Positions 27,916-39,022 of a stretch of 64,000 nt of DNA are shown piece by piece. The stretch is from positions 2,231,001 to 2,295,000 of the forward strand of contig JAGFBZ010002395.1 of the NCBI GenBank assembly GCA_018398805.1. The letters run 5' to 3'. Under the pieces are notes generated by a model that ran no database searches, was not told the DNA's origin, and saw only the letters and a list, made by a program, of their open reading frames with translations. The position numbers and the translations under genes were made by a program. The first letter of the stretch is position 1. Each line of letters opens with the position of its first letter. The stretch is from Hirundichthys speculiger (taxonomy: Eukaryota; Chordata; Actinopteri; Beloniformes; Exocoetidae).

Positions 27916-28314
27916 GCTTCTATATAGATACAGACTGATATTTTACATTTAACCTTTTACTCTCATTTCATTCAGAATTTCTTTTATATGTAGTGCAGTG
28001 ATTACATGTTATAAAGTCTGCATTTTTACTTAAGGACCAGTGTATTTCTCAAACTATTGGACAACTTCTTCCACTAAGAAAAGTTTTTCCTAAAAAATAA
28101 CATTTAACATCTAAAGATTAATATTTCCTGGTGACAATGCCCATATCGCATTATAAGTACAGAAATAAACTCGTTCAGGAAAAGAAAACATTTGACATTC
28201 ACTGACATTTTTTTCCCTCTTCAAAATCAAAATGTATTCGTAACAAAATGAAATTTAAAGCCCAGTTCAGGTTACACCATTGTGTTCTTTCTCACGCCCT
28301 TGTGAGGACAGCAG

Positions 28315-28321
28315 TATAAAT
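28315..28321 (+). promoter_or_regulatory. TATA box of the ZPLD1-like gene
   Basis: TATAAAT lies about 25-30 bases upstream of a probable transcription start near 28345. A short non-coding exon 1 ends at 28364 with a strong donor (CAG|GTGAGT), and exon 2 begins at 28895 with the start codon at 28911. Confidence 0.6.
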
Positions 28322-28910
28322 GGAGAGATCTGGCAACTGAGATTAAGCAAGTGAAGACATACAGGTGAGTCCCAAAATCATTTCATCTGCTACCTTGATA
28401 CTTCAGGTTGTATTCATTAATAATACACTACAAGAGAAACTTTCCGGTTTTAAAGTATTTTACTTTAATAGAAAAATGTAAATCTTTTTGTTGAATTAAC
28501 GGTGTGGAAAGATGGCTTAATGGGGGATTATTTCATTTTTCGCTCATGTGCAAAATTGTAAATGTGTTTATGAGGAACTACTGAGCTGCAATTTGGGGAT
28601 ATTAGTAATTTCACCCTTCACTTTTCCTCATAATCTACTATGCATAAATCCTGTTGGAGTGCAGGATGAAGCGTGTATGTCCATTTTCCTTTTCATTACT
28701 GCTTACTGTTTGTTGCATAATGAGCTCATGAAGCTCAATTACTGTCACAAGCTTTTCATTTTTGCTAAATGAGGTTGGCCTCTGACACCCAAAAAATGCA
28801 GCTGTTTTTTTTTTAATGCATTCATTCAAAGTGTTTTTGTTTGATAAAAACTGGAGCATGCTTTGGTTCCCATTGTTTTGCTGTTTTCTCAAAGGTTCAT
28901 ACTGAAAACA

Positions 28911-31900
28911 ATGAGGTTGGTAATCCTCGTGTGCCAGCTTGGCCTCGTTCTGTGGGCTGATGCACAGATACCACCCGATTGCATAACAAGTGATACAAAC
29001 AGACCTCCAGGTTTGTGCTACTTTCTGTCTTGTATTATTCAGCAAGTCATTTTCAAACCTACCACTGTTTTTATTAACATTTCCTCTATATTTTTTATTT
29101 ATTTTTTTATTTTTTACTTGTTCCAGAAAACTCAGACATCACTGTAATCTGCGGCACTCAGTATATGGACCTGAGAATCTACCTCTGTCCGGTGTATCAA
29201 GCTCTTTACAACGAGTCCCTGATGGTCCTCAATAATCAGATCAATAAACCTGACTGTTATGGGGCTGCTGACTGGAGCGTTACGCCACCAGTCCTAAAGT
29301 TTAAATTCCCTATAAATGAAAGTTCTCTCTCCGACTGCGGAAATACTTATAAGGTAATCGCTTCATCAGCCATTTATACAAATATGTGTACTGTGATTTA
29401 GAGATGAGTGCAATAAATAACATTAATTCTACATGAAAGCCTATTTTAACGATGTATTTATTTATTTTTTTTAAAGATTAACAGTGAGGTGGGAAGTGGA
29501 GAATTTGCTGACTTCTCAAATGTCCAGTATGTGAACATCTCCGGCATGGTGACCTCTATAGACCCGTCTGCAGGCGCAATCACCTACCGGCCGCAGATCC
29601 TGTACAAGTTCTCCTGCAAATACCCAATGCAGTACCTGCTCAACAACACTCAACTCGGCGTGTGAGTGTGCCACGTGTCACTCAGAATGTAAGGTGGACA
29701 TTATTCACTCATCATAGAACAAATTTAAATGATATGGATCTGTTTTTCATTTAATGCAGATCAGGAGTGAATATTGCCATAAGAGACAACAATGGCAGCT
29801 TCATCAGCACACTGAGTATGCAGCTCTACAAAGTAAGACCTGTTCGAGCTGTTGATGATACGCTGAGTTTTTAGATGTGAGACAGGCCTCAAGTCTGACA
29901 ATGTTCAAATCCAGGCTGAAAACAGTTCTGTTTAGATGTGCATATGACAACTGAAATGATTTTATCTGCACTCTTCATTTTTATTTCAATTAATACATTT
30001 TTTAAAATTAATTTTTAATTTAATTTATTAATGATTATTTTTATGCTTGTATGGAATGATTCTATTTGCCTTCTTGTGAGTTTATGCATCTGTAAAGCAC
30101 TTTGAATTGCCTTGTGTACGAATTGTGCTCTATAAATAAACTTGCCTTGCCTTGCCTTGCCTTATTATTTTTAACTTGGTTTTTTAATATTCTTTCTTAT
30201 GCACCAGGATGCACAATATCAAGAGATGCTAACTATTCCACAAACAGGACTCAACCTTAAAACCAAGATCTATGTTGCGGTTCAAGCCACTAATTTAACA
30301 GACAGGTAGTTACACTTTCACTTTACCGTTCACTTTCAAGTAAAAACAGCAGCACACAAAAATCATAGAAAGTTCTGTCTCTCTGTACTTAAAGGTTCAA
30401 CCTGCTGCTGGACAGATGCTATGCCACAACCAATCCATATCCCATGCAAACCACCTACTATGACCTTTTCGTGGGGTGAGTTGCAGAAATGTAACAACAA
30501 GAAATAACAGATTTTACTTACACTAACTCTTAACTGAACAAACCACTCATCTGTTGATGCACCCAAGGTGTACGCGCGACGCTCAGACTAAAGTGGAGCT
30601 CAATGGCATTTCCCAGAAAGCACACTTCTCCTTTGAGGCCTTCAGATTTGTGGAGCACAAAAATCGGACAGTTTCCACTTTCTACCTGCACTGTGCCACC
30701 AGACTCTGTGAAGCGTCCACGTGCAGCTCATTACTGCCTGTGAGTAAATTTGACTTGTTTCTAATGCAACTTCTGGTCCACAGTGTAACGATTCTCCTAA
30801 GGTCCAGTTGCTTTTACTTCTTTTCAACAGGACTGTGGAAGCTCCCAAAACAGGAGAAAGCGGGAAGCTGAGAATGTGCCGACCAACACTACAATTACTT
30901 CTCCTCCCATACTTGTTGGCAAACAGACCAATGGTAAGTTTTCAAGGGGTAACAAACAAAAACAAAAACTCAATCAATCATTTGCTTAGAAGCAATTACA
31001 AGGACTTCAGTCTTGTCCAAATTCAACTGCAAGAAGTTGTTACTAATCCACTCTTTATGTCGAGGAGGCGACTGAAGTTTCCATGTTTGTTGATTTAAAG
31101 GCAGGTAAATCTGTGTCATCGTCACAAAAGTAATATGAGATAACATGACTGCTAATAATATAAGAGGAAGCAAATATATAAAGAAAAAAGGTTAAAAAAA
31201 AAAACAACCAACCCCTGAGGCACACCGTACATGACATCACTCAGAGATGGTTTAAAATTGTAAGAAGAAACATGACACTTCCTTCTTACTGGTAAAAGGT
31301 GAACTATTAAGACCTGTGTCTGATATCTCTGTTCAGAATCTGTTCAAAACATTGATATGATCTGTTGAGGTAAAAGCTGCTGTCAGATCCAGCTGAACCA
31401 ACACTGGCTACATGTCATAATCAGCAGCTATTAAAAGATCTTTAGTGATTTAGTGAGCAGAACAGTCCTTGTGCTGTTTATCTATCAACACGAAAAGTCA
31501 TTTAAGACACATTTAGGACATAAATACTGGAACAGACAGTATTAAAGTAGATAAATAATTCATAACCTATGAAGATTTGTGCAACTTGAATGTTTTTGAT
31601 GAATTATGTAATGGAGTTGGAGCAGTTACCACCAAAGATGCCTTCACCTTAGCAATGTTTATTTCCATCATCAACAATGAGCTTCTCTACCTTGTACAAG
31701 CTGTGGAAATATTAGTTCTCTTAAAATATCATTTTGTCACACAATAGGTACATTTTTAAGGAAATTCACTATTTCATAACATATAACATTTTAAAATAAT
31801 ATATCTTATATCTTATATTGTAAATTCCATTAGTTGGACTAGAAAAGAGGAGGTAGGAGCACAGAGTGGACCACACTTTGTGTAGGCGATGCAACCTGAA

Positions 31901-34900
31901 GGAGATCAGTGACTGCAAAGTACTGGTACGTCAGAGTGGAGCCACACAGCGTAGGATTATGGTGTGTAGGATGACTGGTGATGAGGAAGATGAAGAGGAC
32001 AAAGGCAAAGCAGAGGAGAGGTGGAAGCTGAAAACGAGAGTGTTGTGTGGCTTTCAGAGAGTAGTTGAGACAGGATCTGGGTGGTCAGGAGGTGCTTCCA
32101 GCTACAGCTAATGTGATCAGGGAGACAAGTAAGAGAGGCATTTCTGTTGGTGTGTCATTTAGCAGGAAAACAAACAAAGAGGTGGGACACAGAGGACTGA
32201 AGAGAGTAAACAGGAGCACAGGGAGATGATACGTAAGGTGAAAGTGGCAAAGGCCAAACAAAGAGCATATGATGATTTGTATGGCAGGTTGGACAGGAAA
32301 GAGAGAGAGACTGACTTATACAGGTTGGCAAGGCAGAGAGATAAAGATGGGAAAGATGTGCAGCAGGCTGGGATGATTAGGCATAGAGATGGAAATGTAT
32401 TGACAGATGTGTGACAGGGAGATGGAAAGAGTACTTTGATGATTTGATGAATGAGGAAAATGAAAGAGTAGAAGAAGAGGTGACTGTTGGTGACTGTTGT
32501 GGACCAGAAGGTGGCAAAGATTAGTAAGGCTGCAGTGAGGAGGGTACTGAAGAGGATCAAGAAGTGGAAAGGTAGTTGGTCCTGATCATACACCTGTGGA
32601 GGTATGGAAGGGTCTTGGAGAGGTAGCAGTAGAGTTTTTGAGTAGGACATTCAACAAGGTCTTAGAGAGTGAGAGGATGTCCTGAGGAATGGAGAAGAAG
32701 TTTGCTGGTGCCGATTTTTAAGAACAAGGGAGACTTGCAGACTTGTGACAACTACAGAGGGAATAAAGCTGATGAGCCACACAATGAGGATATGGGAAAG
32801 AGTAGTGGAAGTTCGACTAAGGAGAGAAGTGAGCATCTGTGAACAGCAGTGTTGTTTCATGCCTAAGAGGAGTACTACAGATGATTTGAGGATGCTGATA
32901 GAGAAGTGCAGAGAAGATCAGAAAGAGCTGCATTGTGTCTTTATAGACCTTGAGAAAACCTATGACAGGGTACCAAGAGAGGAGCTGCAGTATTAAATGA
33001 GGAAGTCTGGGGTAGCAGAGAAGTATGTTAGAGTGGTGCAGGACATGTATGAGAGCTGTAAGACAATGGTCAGATGTGCTGTAGGTGTGACAGAGGAGTT
33101 CAGGTGGGACTGCATCAAGCATCGGCTCTGAGATCCTACCTGTTTGCTTTAGTGATGGAAAAGACTTACAGATGAAGGTTAAACAGGAATCTCCATGGGC
33201 TCTATGGGCTATGATGTTTGCAGATGTTTAGCAGGGAGTGGAGGAAAAGACAGGAGATAGCAAAGGTTCAAAATTTTGAGGAGTTAGGGATTGATTAAGT
33301 TAGATAGGATCTGGAATGAGTACATGAGAGGGACATTGTTGTTAGATGTTTTGGAGATAAAGTCAGAGAGGCCAGACTGAGATAGTTTGGACGTGTTTTT
33401 AGAGGAGGGATAGTAAATATATCTGTAGAAGATGATGAGGTTGGAACTGCCAGGCAGGAGGCCTGGAGAAGGACCAAGGAGGAGATTTCTGGATGTAGTG
33501 AAAGAGGACATGAAGTTCGTTGGTGTAAGAGGAGAGGATGCAGAGGATAGACTTAGATGGATTACTTATATCCTGATTTACCCTTAATTTAAATTAACCG
33601 CTCCCTTCTGTGCTTCTTAATAGGTGATTTGTTTGTGTCTATTCCCTACCATAAAAACATATGACACTTGATATACTGCTGATCCTTTAGAATGAAAACT
33701 AATACTTATGTGAAATTTGTCAAACAGAAAAGAAAAGTCCATGTGTGAAATGCAACACCCCCCCCCCCCCCAAAAAAAAAAAAAGTCTTCCGTGAGCAGA
33801 CATACAGTGCACAACCTCACGTACTCACATATTCACATCTACCTTTGTGTATGTGATTTTCGTAGGACTTTAAAATACTGTTTATTTAAAAATGTGGAAA
33901 ACATTTAATAAGCTTTAATGAAAAATGTAAATTTAAATGTGAATCATCCTGCACTTTGGGGTATTTGCTAACATCAAATCCAGTGTAACAGGCCCGTTGA
34001 GCCTCCATCCGCCAGGTCAGAATGGTGGGCGGGGCCTCTTCTGGCCACTGGAGCTGACCAATCAGAGCAGTGTGGCTTTTCACAAGAAGGGTTCCCCAAC
34101 CCACCTTCTGTTTTATAGGAAACAGACACAGGAACTAAGGAAATAGGATGTGGGAAACATGCGGAAGTAAACATAACAAAGCACACCAGTATACTATACT
34201 ACTAATACATACTGACTTTACCAACAATGTAGAACATAGTATGCAGGATTTGAGCATTCACAGAACCTGCAGTGTAGGAAAAATACCCAGATGGTTTAGT
34301 GGACGTTAGATTTTTGTTTTGATTTGACAAACTAAACCAGCCGCAGGTATTTTAAAGCATCTCATTGCACACAAATTTATCACCATGATGTGGTCATAAA
34401 CATTATTTCATGATCATTTTGTTAAAAAATTAAACACTCAATCACAAAATATTGCAAGTTGAAGACACAATATTTTAAATATTTTAAAACTTCATACAGT
34501 AAGAAAGAAGAGGACTAGAAGTGGTGCATTGATGTTCAGAGGAGAACCATGAAGCCTTTCTTCCTCCTGTGTTTCTCACATGTCCTTAAAGGCTCTTTTC
34601 CTTTACTTAATAACATAATTCTTTTGTTTTAAAAAGATAATAGGAGAGAAAAGAGCACAATAGATTCTTCGTCCATAGTTTGGTCACTATTCATCTGTTT
34701 TTTGTATGTACAGTTGGTTCTGATATCCTAGTACGACACAGTGATTTTCTAATGTCATAATTTCTAAGAATACCCAAAACCATGATAAGTAAAAATACTC
34801 AGCAATAAATTTCATTTTGAGGGGGACATTAAATAAAGATTTGAGAGTTTTCTTACTTTCCCATCTAACTTATATAAGAAAGTGAACAAGTGTGGTTTCT

Positions 34901-35325
34901 GCAACACAAACCTTTAATGAGACAAATTTATACACAATAAAAAGGCATGAAGGCAGTCATATCACGTTCTGATCATTCTTTTGATTTACTTTTCCAGGGG
35001 AGGCTAAACCTTTCTCAGCTACTCACGGTAAGAATGAGCATTACATGTGAAATCTGACTGTGTTTCCATATAAATGTGCTCTGATGAGGGGAAAACTCTT
35101 CTTTGATGGGTTTCTGTCTCGGTCCTTCCTTTCTTGGCAATAAGCAAGACGAACTGATGTATTTTTGTCCTCATCTTTCCTCCGACAGCTGCGACAGCTG
35201 AGAGTGGCTACAGCGGCCCTGTGGTTGCTATAATCGTCTGCATTGTCATTATTGCCATTTTCATTGCTGGCTTGACTGCTTACCTTGGGTTCCACATAAG
35301 ACGAAGGAAATCGCTAATGGCATGA
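28911..35325 (+). CDS. zpld1-like: ZPLD1-like zona pellucida-domain membrane protein, complete
   Basis: Ten coding exons: 28911-29010, 29127-29353, 29477-29661, 29760-29832, 30208-30305, 30395-30475, 30568-30739, 30831-30933, 34998-35027 and 35189-35325. They total 1206 nt = 401 aa and the frame agrees at every join. The signal peptide is about residues 1-19 (MRLVILVCQLGLVLWADAQ). The ZP domain runs from about residue 36 (SDITVICGT) to C314, with blocks close to ZPLD1 such as YKFSCKYPMQYLLNNTQL, LKTKIYVAVQATNL and HCATRLCEASTC. A furin-type site RRKR (320-323) follows the ZP domain, as in proteins released from the membrane before polymerising. Residues 368-391 are the transmembrane segment, with a tail HIRRRKSLMA. 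Several N-glycosylation sequons are present. ZPLD1 is known from the inner-ear cupula; tissue and role of this paralog are unknown. Confidence 0.85.
29880..30165 (+). mobile_element. 3' end of an L2-type retroposon in ZP-gene intron 5
   Basis: The 3' tail pattern AAAGCACTTTGAATTGCC ... GTGCTCTATAAATAAA is followed by tandem CTTGC/CCTTG pentamers (30130-30160). This is typical of fish L2-like LINE or SINE 3' ends. No coding part remains. Confidence 0.6.
30960..31700 (-). mobile_element. L2-like LINE reverse-transcriptase fragment, antisense in ZP-gene intron 9
   Basis: The minus-strand frame at 30970-31173 ends with EWISNNFLQLNLDKTEVLVI, a hallmark of the C-terminal part of fish L2/CR1-type reverse transcriptase. 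The plus strand shows the usual antisense blocks (CAGTCTTGTCCAAATTCAAC, CCCCTGAGGCACACCGT, GTCAGATCCAGCTGAACCA). The active-site region has stops and indels, so the copy is inactive. It belongs to the same broad family as the 7.4-8.9 kb fragments. Confidence 0.7.
31840..33570 (+). mobile_element. RTE-type LINE, truncated and broken, in ZP-gene intron 9
   Basis: Successive frame pieces match a fish RTE LINE. HTLCRRCNLKEISDCK near 31870 is the end of the endonuclease domain. KAKQRAYDDLYGRL near 32250 follows. GIKLMSHTMRIWERVVE through HCVFIDLEKTYDRVPREEL (32755-32990) is reverse-transcriptase block. The catalytic FADD position near 33216 reads FADV followed by a stop. The 3' part near 33490-33560 encodes [14 protein letters not shown]. 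Multiple stops and frameshifts make it inactive. It lies in the same orientation as the host gene. Confidence 0.8.
33757..33784. repeat. Poly-C/poly-A homopolymer junction
   Basis: About 14 C followed by about 13 A. Such tracts are slippage-prone and often mis-sized in assemblies. Confidence 0.8.
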
Positions 35326-35644
35326 AGTGTTCCCACTGCTGGAGCCCTTTTCCCCATCTCCCCAACAGGGAGCGTAATACAGTCATGAAAAACAGTAGTG
35401 AGAGGAGTCATGGTGTTATAGCTATGTAGAGGTAGGTTTTCCACTTCACAAACATAGCATCATAACACAAGGAATCTCCAGTCATCTTTCCATGCAACTT
35501 CATAATCATCACAAATTACATAATTTCTTAATGTGGAGGTGAGGTGCATGTATAATAATTGTGTGTTGCAATTTATTGTTAGCTTTAATCATATTGTCAG
35601 ACTCACATTGAAGTACTTAATGAAAAATGATGTGTTCTGTAATC

Positions 35645-35650
35645 AATAAA
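35645..35650 (+). terminator. Poly(A) signal of the ZPLD1-like gene
   Basis: AATAAA lies 320 bases after the stop codon, followed by a GT/T-rich stretch (TGTTGTTCTTTC). A second AATAAA near 35839 could be an alternative end. Confidence 0.6.
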
Positions 35651-36384
35651 AAATGTTGTTCTTTCAGGTTGTTTTTCAATGAAAATGATGAGAAAAGCTT
35701 TATTCTTTATTGAATTAGAGAAGACTAAGATGTTGGTGTAAAATGGTGAATGACATTGATGTTAGCTGTCAGATTTGCGGCTAGATTATATAAATCTAAT
35801 AAGCATTTTGTATGTTGTATTATTTTTGTCTGTTTGAATAAAACCACTCATTAAACTACTCTAAAATACAAAATAAACATTAAAGGCTCAAACTTTGTCT
35901 GGACACCATTTTGTCATCTCAGTCTTTTATTTAAACAGGATGGTGTGTTTGCTGCACATCCACTCTTCACAGTTAAGCTTTAAGGATGTACCTCAGGATT
36001 CACCAGTGCATATTCTTTTTTTACTGCCAGTTTGAAGTTGGAGAAACAGTTTCATGAACGCACGGCAGACACGGACACAACCACAATTGAGCTGGAGTCA
36101 GGTGACAACAATTCCAACATTCACTCCCTTTTAGCTCCCTTTATGAATCCCTTGTGGGAAACATTTGACCTCGTAGAAAATAAATGTTCTCTACGCTCAC
36201 GTGTTCCTGGCATAAAACAGCTTCCACTTGTGGCAGTGAACAAACCTACAAAAACTGCAGGAGGAGAGTTATGAGTCACACATCTAACTGTGGCATAACG
36301 CCAAAAATACGGTCCTCAAGTTGTTAGCTTTACATACGTAGCAAGTGGATCTCTTTTTCATCTAGTTTTGCTTTACAAAATATC

Positions 36385-36890
36385 TGACAACCTGTCCAGG
36401 GTGTACTGCTCCCTTTTGTGGTGCCGGGTTAGGCTCCAGCAGATCCTCGTGACCCTGTATAGCAGCCATTCCCTAAATACAGAATACCAAGGCCCAATTT
36501 GAAATGCGAAAAATCTCCGCAGCTCACTGAAACCTTTAATCACAACTGTGATCAACATACAGGACAAGGAACCATGATCTGATATTAATGTAAGGGGTCA
36601 ACAAATAAGGTGACACTTGTCATATTAAGTTAAGATGATGGTAGAATAACACTTAACTGGTTTGTTTTGTTACTTCTTAATGTTTTTAAATCACGTCGTT
36701 AATATTTTACAGTAATTAAAAACATATTTTAAAAAGATCGAGGATTTAAAACATATTTGTTTAATTTTAATGACCTCTCATGGCCCACCTGCAGTACCCC
36801 GACGGTCCACCAGGGGGCCGCGGCCCACACTTTGGGAATCACTGCTGTATAGGATTAAGCGGGCATAGACAATTGATGGATTACAAAATA
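36385..36890 (+). mobile_element. TCCATCC-type dispersed repeat, split by a hAT insertion
   Basis: ACCTGTCCAGGGTGTACTGC ... GGCTCCAGCAGATCCTCGTG, then ACCCTGTATAG, match one end of a dispersed repeat common in teleosts. The sequence resumes at 36853 as GATTAAGCGGGCATAGACAATTGATGG, its normal continuation. The interruption is the hAT element at 36463-36844. The same family occurs in the opposite orientation at 58935-59225. Confidence 0.65.
36463..36844. mobile_element. 382-bp non-autonomous hAT element with perfect 8-bp target duplication
   Basis: The termini are imperfect inverted repeats (CAGCCATTCCC at left; complement of the right end CAGTGATTCCCAAA). Immediate flanks are identical 8-mers CTGTATAG at 36455-36462 and 36845-36852, the target-site length of hAT elements. 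No ORF. Removing it rejoins the host repeat exactly. Confidence 0.8.
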
Positions 36891-36899
36891 TCTATAGTA

Positions 36900-38330
36900 A
36901 GCAATTTTTTTGCCTCTCATTTCTGTATGTTATGAATCATGCATAAAATTGACAAGTACCCTAACAGCCATGTGAACAGTGCGAATGACTGATATGTCTT
37001 AACTTTTTGGTTCTCCATCCAACAACCATCTGACCTGTTACATGCCCCGGAGAGAGTATATCACGCTTTCCCATCACTAAAACTCAGTTTATCACGTGCA
37101 GCTGGAAGAGTATGTTATAAATGGGCTGAGAGTCATAAAGAAAACCATCAGGAGGATTTTTAAACAGTAGATTAAATGTTGATATTTCCCTTTGACAAAC
37201 ACAGTGGGTTGAAAACTGGATGTCTGCATGTGTTTCGTGTTGCTATCAAAATGAAATAATGTTATTGTGTACTTCATTCACATTTCTGTTTATTAACATA
37301 TATTTATCTATGTATCCATAACAATACAGCTTCTAGATGCAGAGAATTAACTGCTGTGCTGGTGATTGATTTAGATAATGGTATGTGATATATTATATGT
37401 GTTGATTATAAAAGGCTTCAGTCACTAAGATAAATTCCTCATGTGGCGACGAATACAAGCAGACTTACTACAAAAGATTTCTGATTCTGAAGGTTTTAGT
37501 GAAAGGAATACTAAAAATTCAATTCAAATTCAAATTCAAAAATTCTTTATTTATCCCAGAAGGGAAATTAAATATAACATTGCAATGAATGCTCTGATTA
37601 CAGATGAACAAGCTAAAATCCATTTTATGGATTAACACTTTTTTATACTTTGCATTCAGAAAGTAGCTTGCATTTGAGCTGGCAGGCATATTTGTGGACT
37701 CAAATGAGAATGCAAATTTTAATGTGCACATGTGCTAACAAAATTAGTAATATTATTGATGGTATAAGTAATAATATATAGATGAATTTCAGTGTTAAAC
37801 ATGTTTTGGATTGTTAGACCACATTGTTACTCAAAATGTGAAATATTTATTTTTCAAATGAGACTTAGTACTAATTACTTCTACTGTTGGCATATTTTGT
37901 AAATTACACTAATGTGATTGTATATGTTCATAACCAAAAGAAAAGTAAACAGAGCACCATGCAATTACAGGTTATCCTGAGAGGAACACAAATATACAGT
38001 ATGAACCAAATTTTATGGCAAACTGTGAGGCAGTTGATGGAGTTAGCAACAATACATCTGCTGGATTTCAGAGAAACGAAAGTGTCCATCGAAAATCTAA
38101 ATGCAGTTAATGGGGAAAATCTTGACCTGAAGCTGATCCGATCAAAAAACAGTTGTTTATCCATATTTGGCAAAAAGAAAAAAAAAATACATCTGAAGAT
38201 TTTCAGCTGTAGATTTCTTTAATCCCATTTGTGCTGAACATCAGACCAATTCAACATTGACTGCCCTGGTGAATACCAGCATGACCAGTAGACTAACAAT
38301 CCAGGCAGAAAAGCACAGTAAACATTAAAA
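36900..38330. other. Intergenic stretch between the ZP gene and sytl2
   Basis: No supported gene. At 37515-37570 a short antisense LINE tail is visible (TTCTTTATTTATCCCAGAAG then GGAAATTA) preceded by TTCAAA repeats. The 111-codon ORF at 37887-38222 is AT-rich and unlike any family I know. Confidence 0.5.
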
Positions 38331-38340
38331 GCAAACAGGT

Positions 38341-38346
38341 TTTATT
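38341..38346 (-). terminator. Candidate sytl2 poly(A) signal
   Basis: TTTATT on the plus strand is AATAAA on the minus strand, about 680 bases beyond the sytl2 stop. It is the clearest hexamer in that stretch. Confidence 0.4.
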
Positions 38347-39022
38347 CCCTGAATTATATGACAAAAGTTTGTTTATCGAGACATTTTTTTTTCTTGGCCT
38401 TGAAAAATGGCTTCAATCAATGTTTGCGTGTTTGATCTGTTTTAATTGTCAGGTAGCTTGTTGTTGGTATGAAATAAATAGCGCAGTAACTAATATAAAG
38501 TGACACAACCCCACCGTATGTTTTGAAGCTGCGCCTCTTTTAGTTTGTTTTCCCCTGAACTGAACTGATGCAGCAATTATTTGGCTTCACCTATTTTATA
38601 AAAGTCAAATACACCACCCTACTCTTTGGCAGAGTAAAAGTGAAATTTCTTAAGGAAGATCTAGATTTCCCAGAGCCATAGCCCTGAGATGCTGAAATTA
38701 AAAAGCAAAAAGTTCATGTGTGAGGTTTGGGTTTTTCTTTCTCATTTTCCCATTGTGTCTGTCTCTAATTTTACTCCTGTCTGCCTGGGGAACACGAGGA
38801 ATGTCAACAAAGCTCCTGAACTGTTCAGTCTCTTTAAGAAAACTGCTTTATAGGGCAGCACGATAAGGTGCTGTCAGATACACTGCTGAATCCATTTCCT
38901 TTTCAAAGGGAACTGAAACACACATTGAGTTTAAAGCAAAATACTGAATCTTTGCAATGGAGAGTTTACAGTGTTTTTGTCTGGGGAAAGAAATATATTA
39001 TCTTTCAGCAGTTTTTCTATAC

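Noticed and set aside
32159..32650. 163-codon minus-strand ORF
   Set aside because: It is the antisense shadow of the plus-strand RTE LINE.
34025..34075. GC box (GGGCGGGGCC) and CCAAT box resembling a promoter in ZP-gene intron 9
   Set aside because: The CCAATCAGAGCAG context is typical of dispersed fish repeats, and no exon or ORF follows on either strand.
36032..36274. 80-codon plus-strand ORF after a TTTTTTTACTGCCAG acceptor-like site
   Set aside because: The composition is almost coding-like, but it lies past the ZP-gene poly(A) signals and no joinable exons were found.
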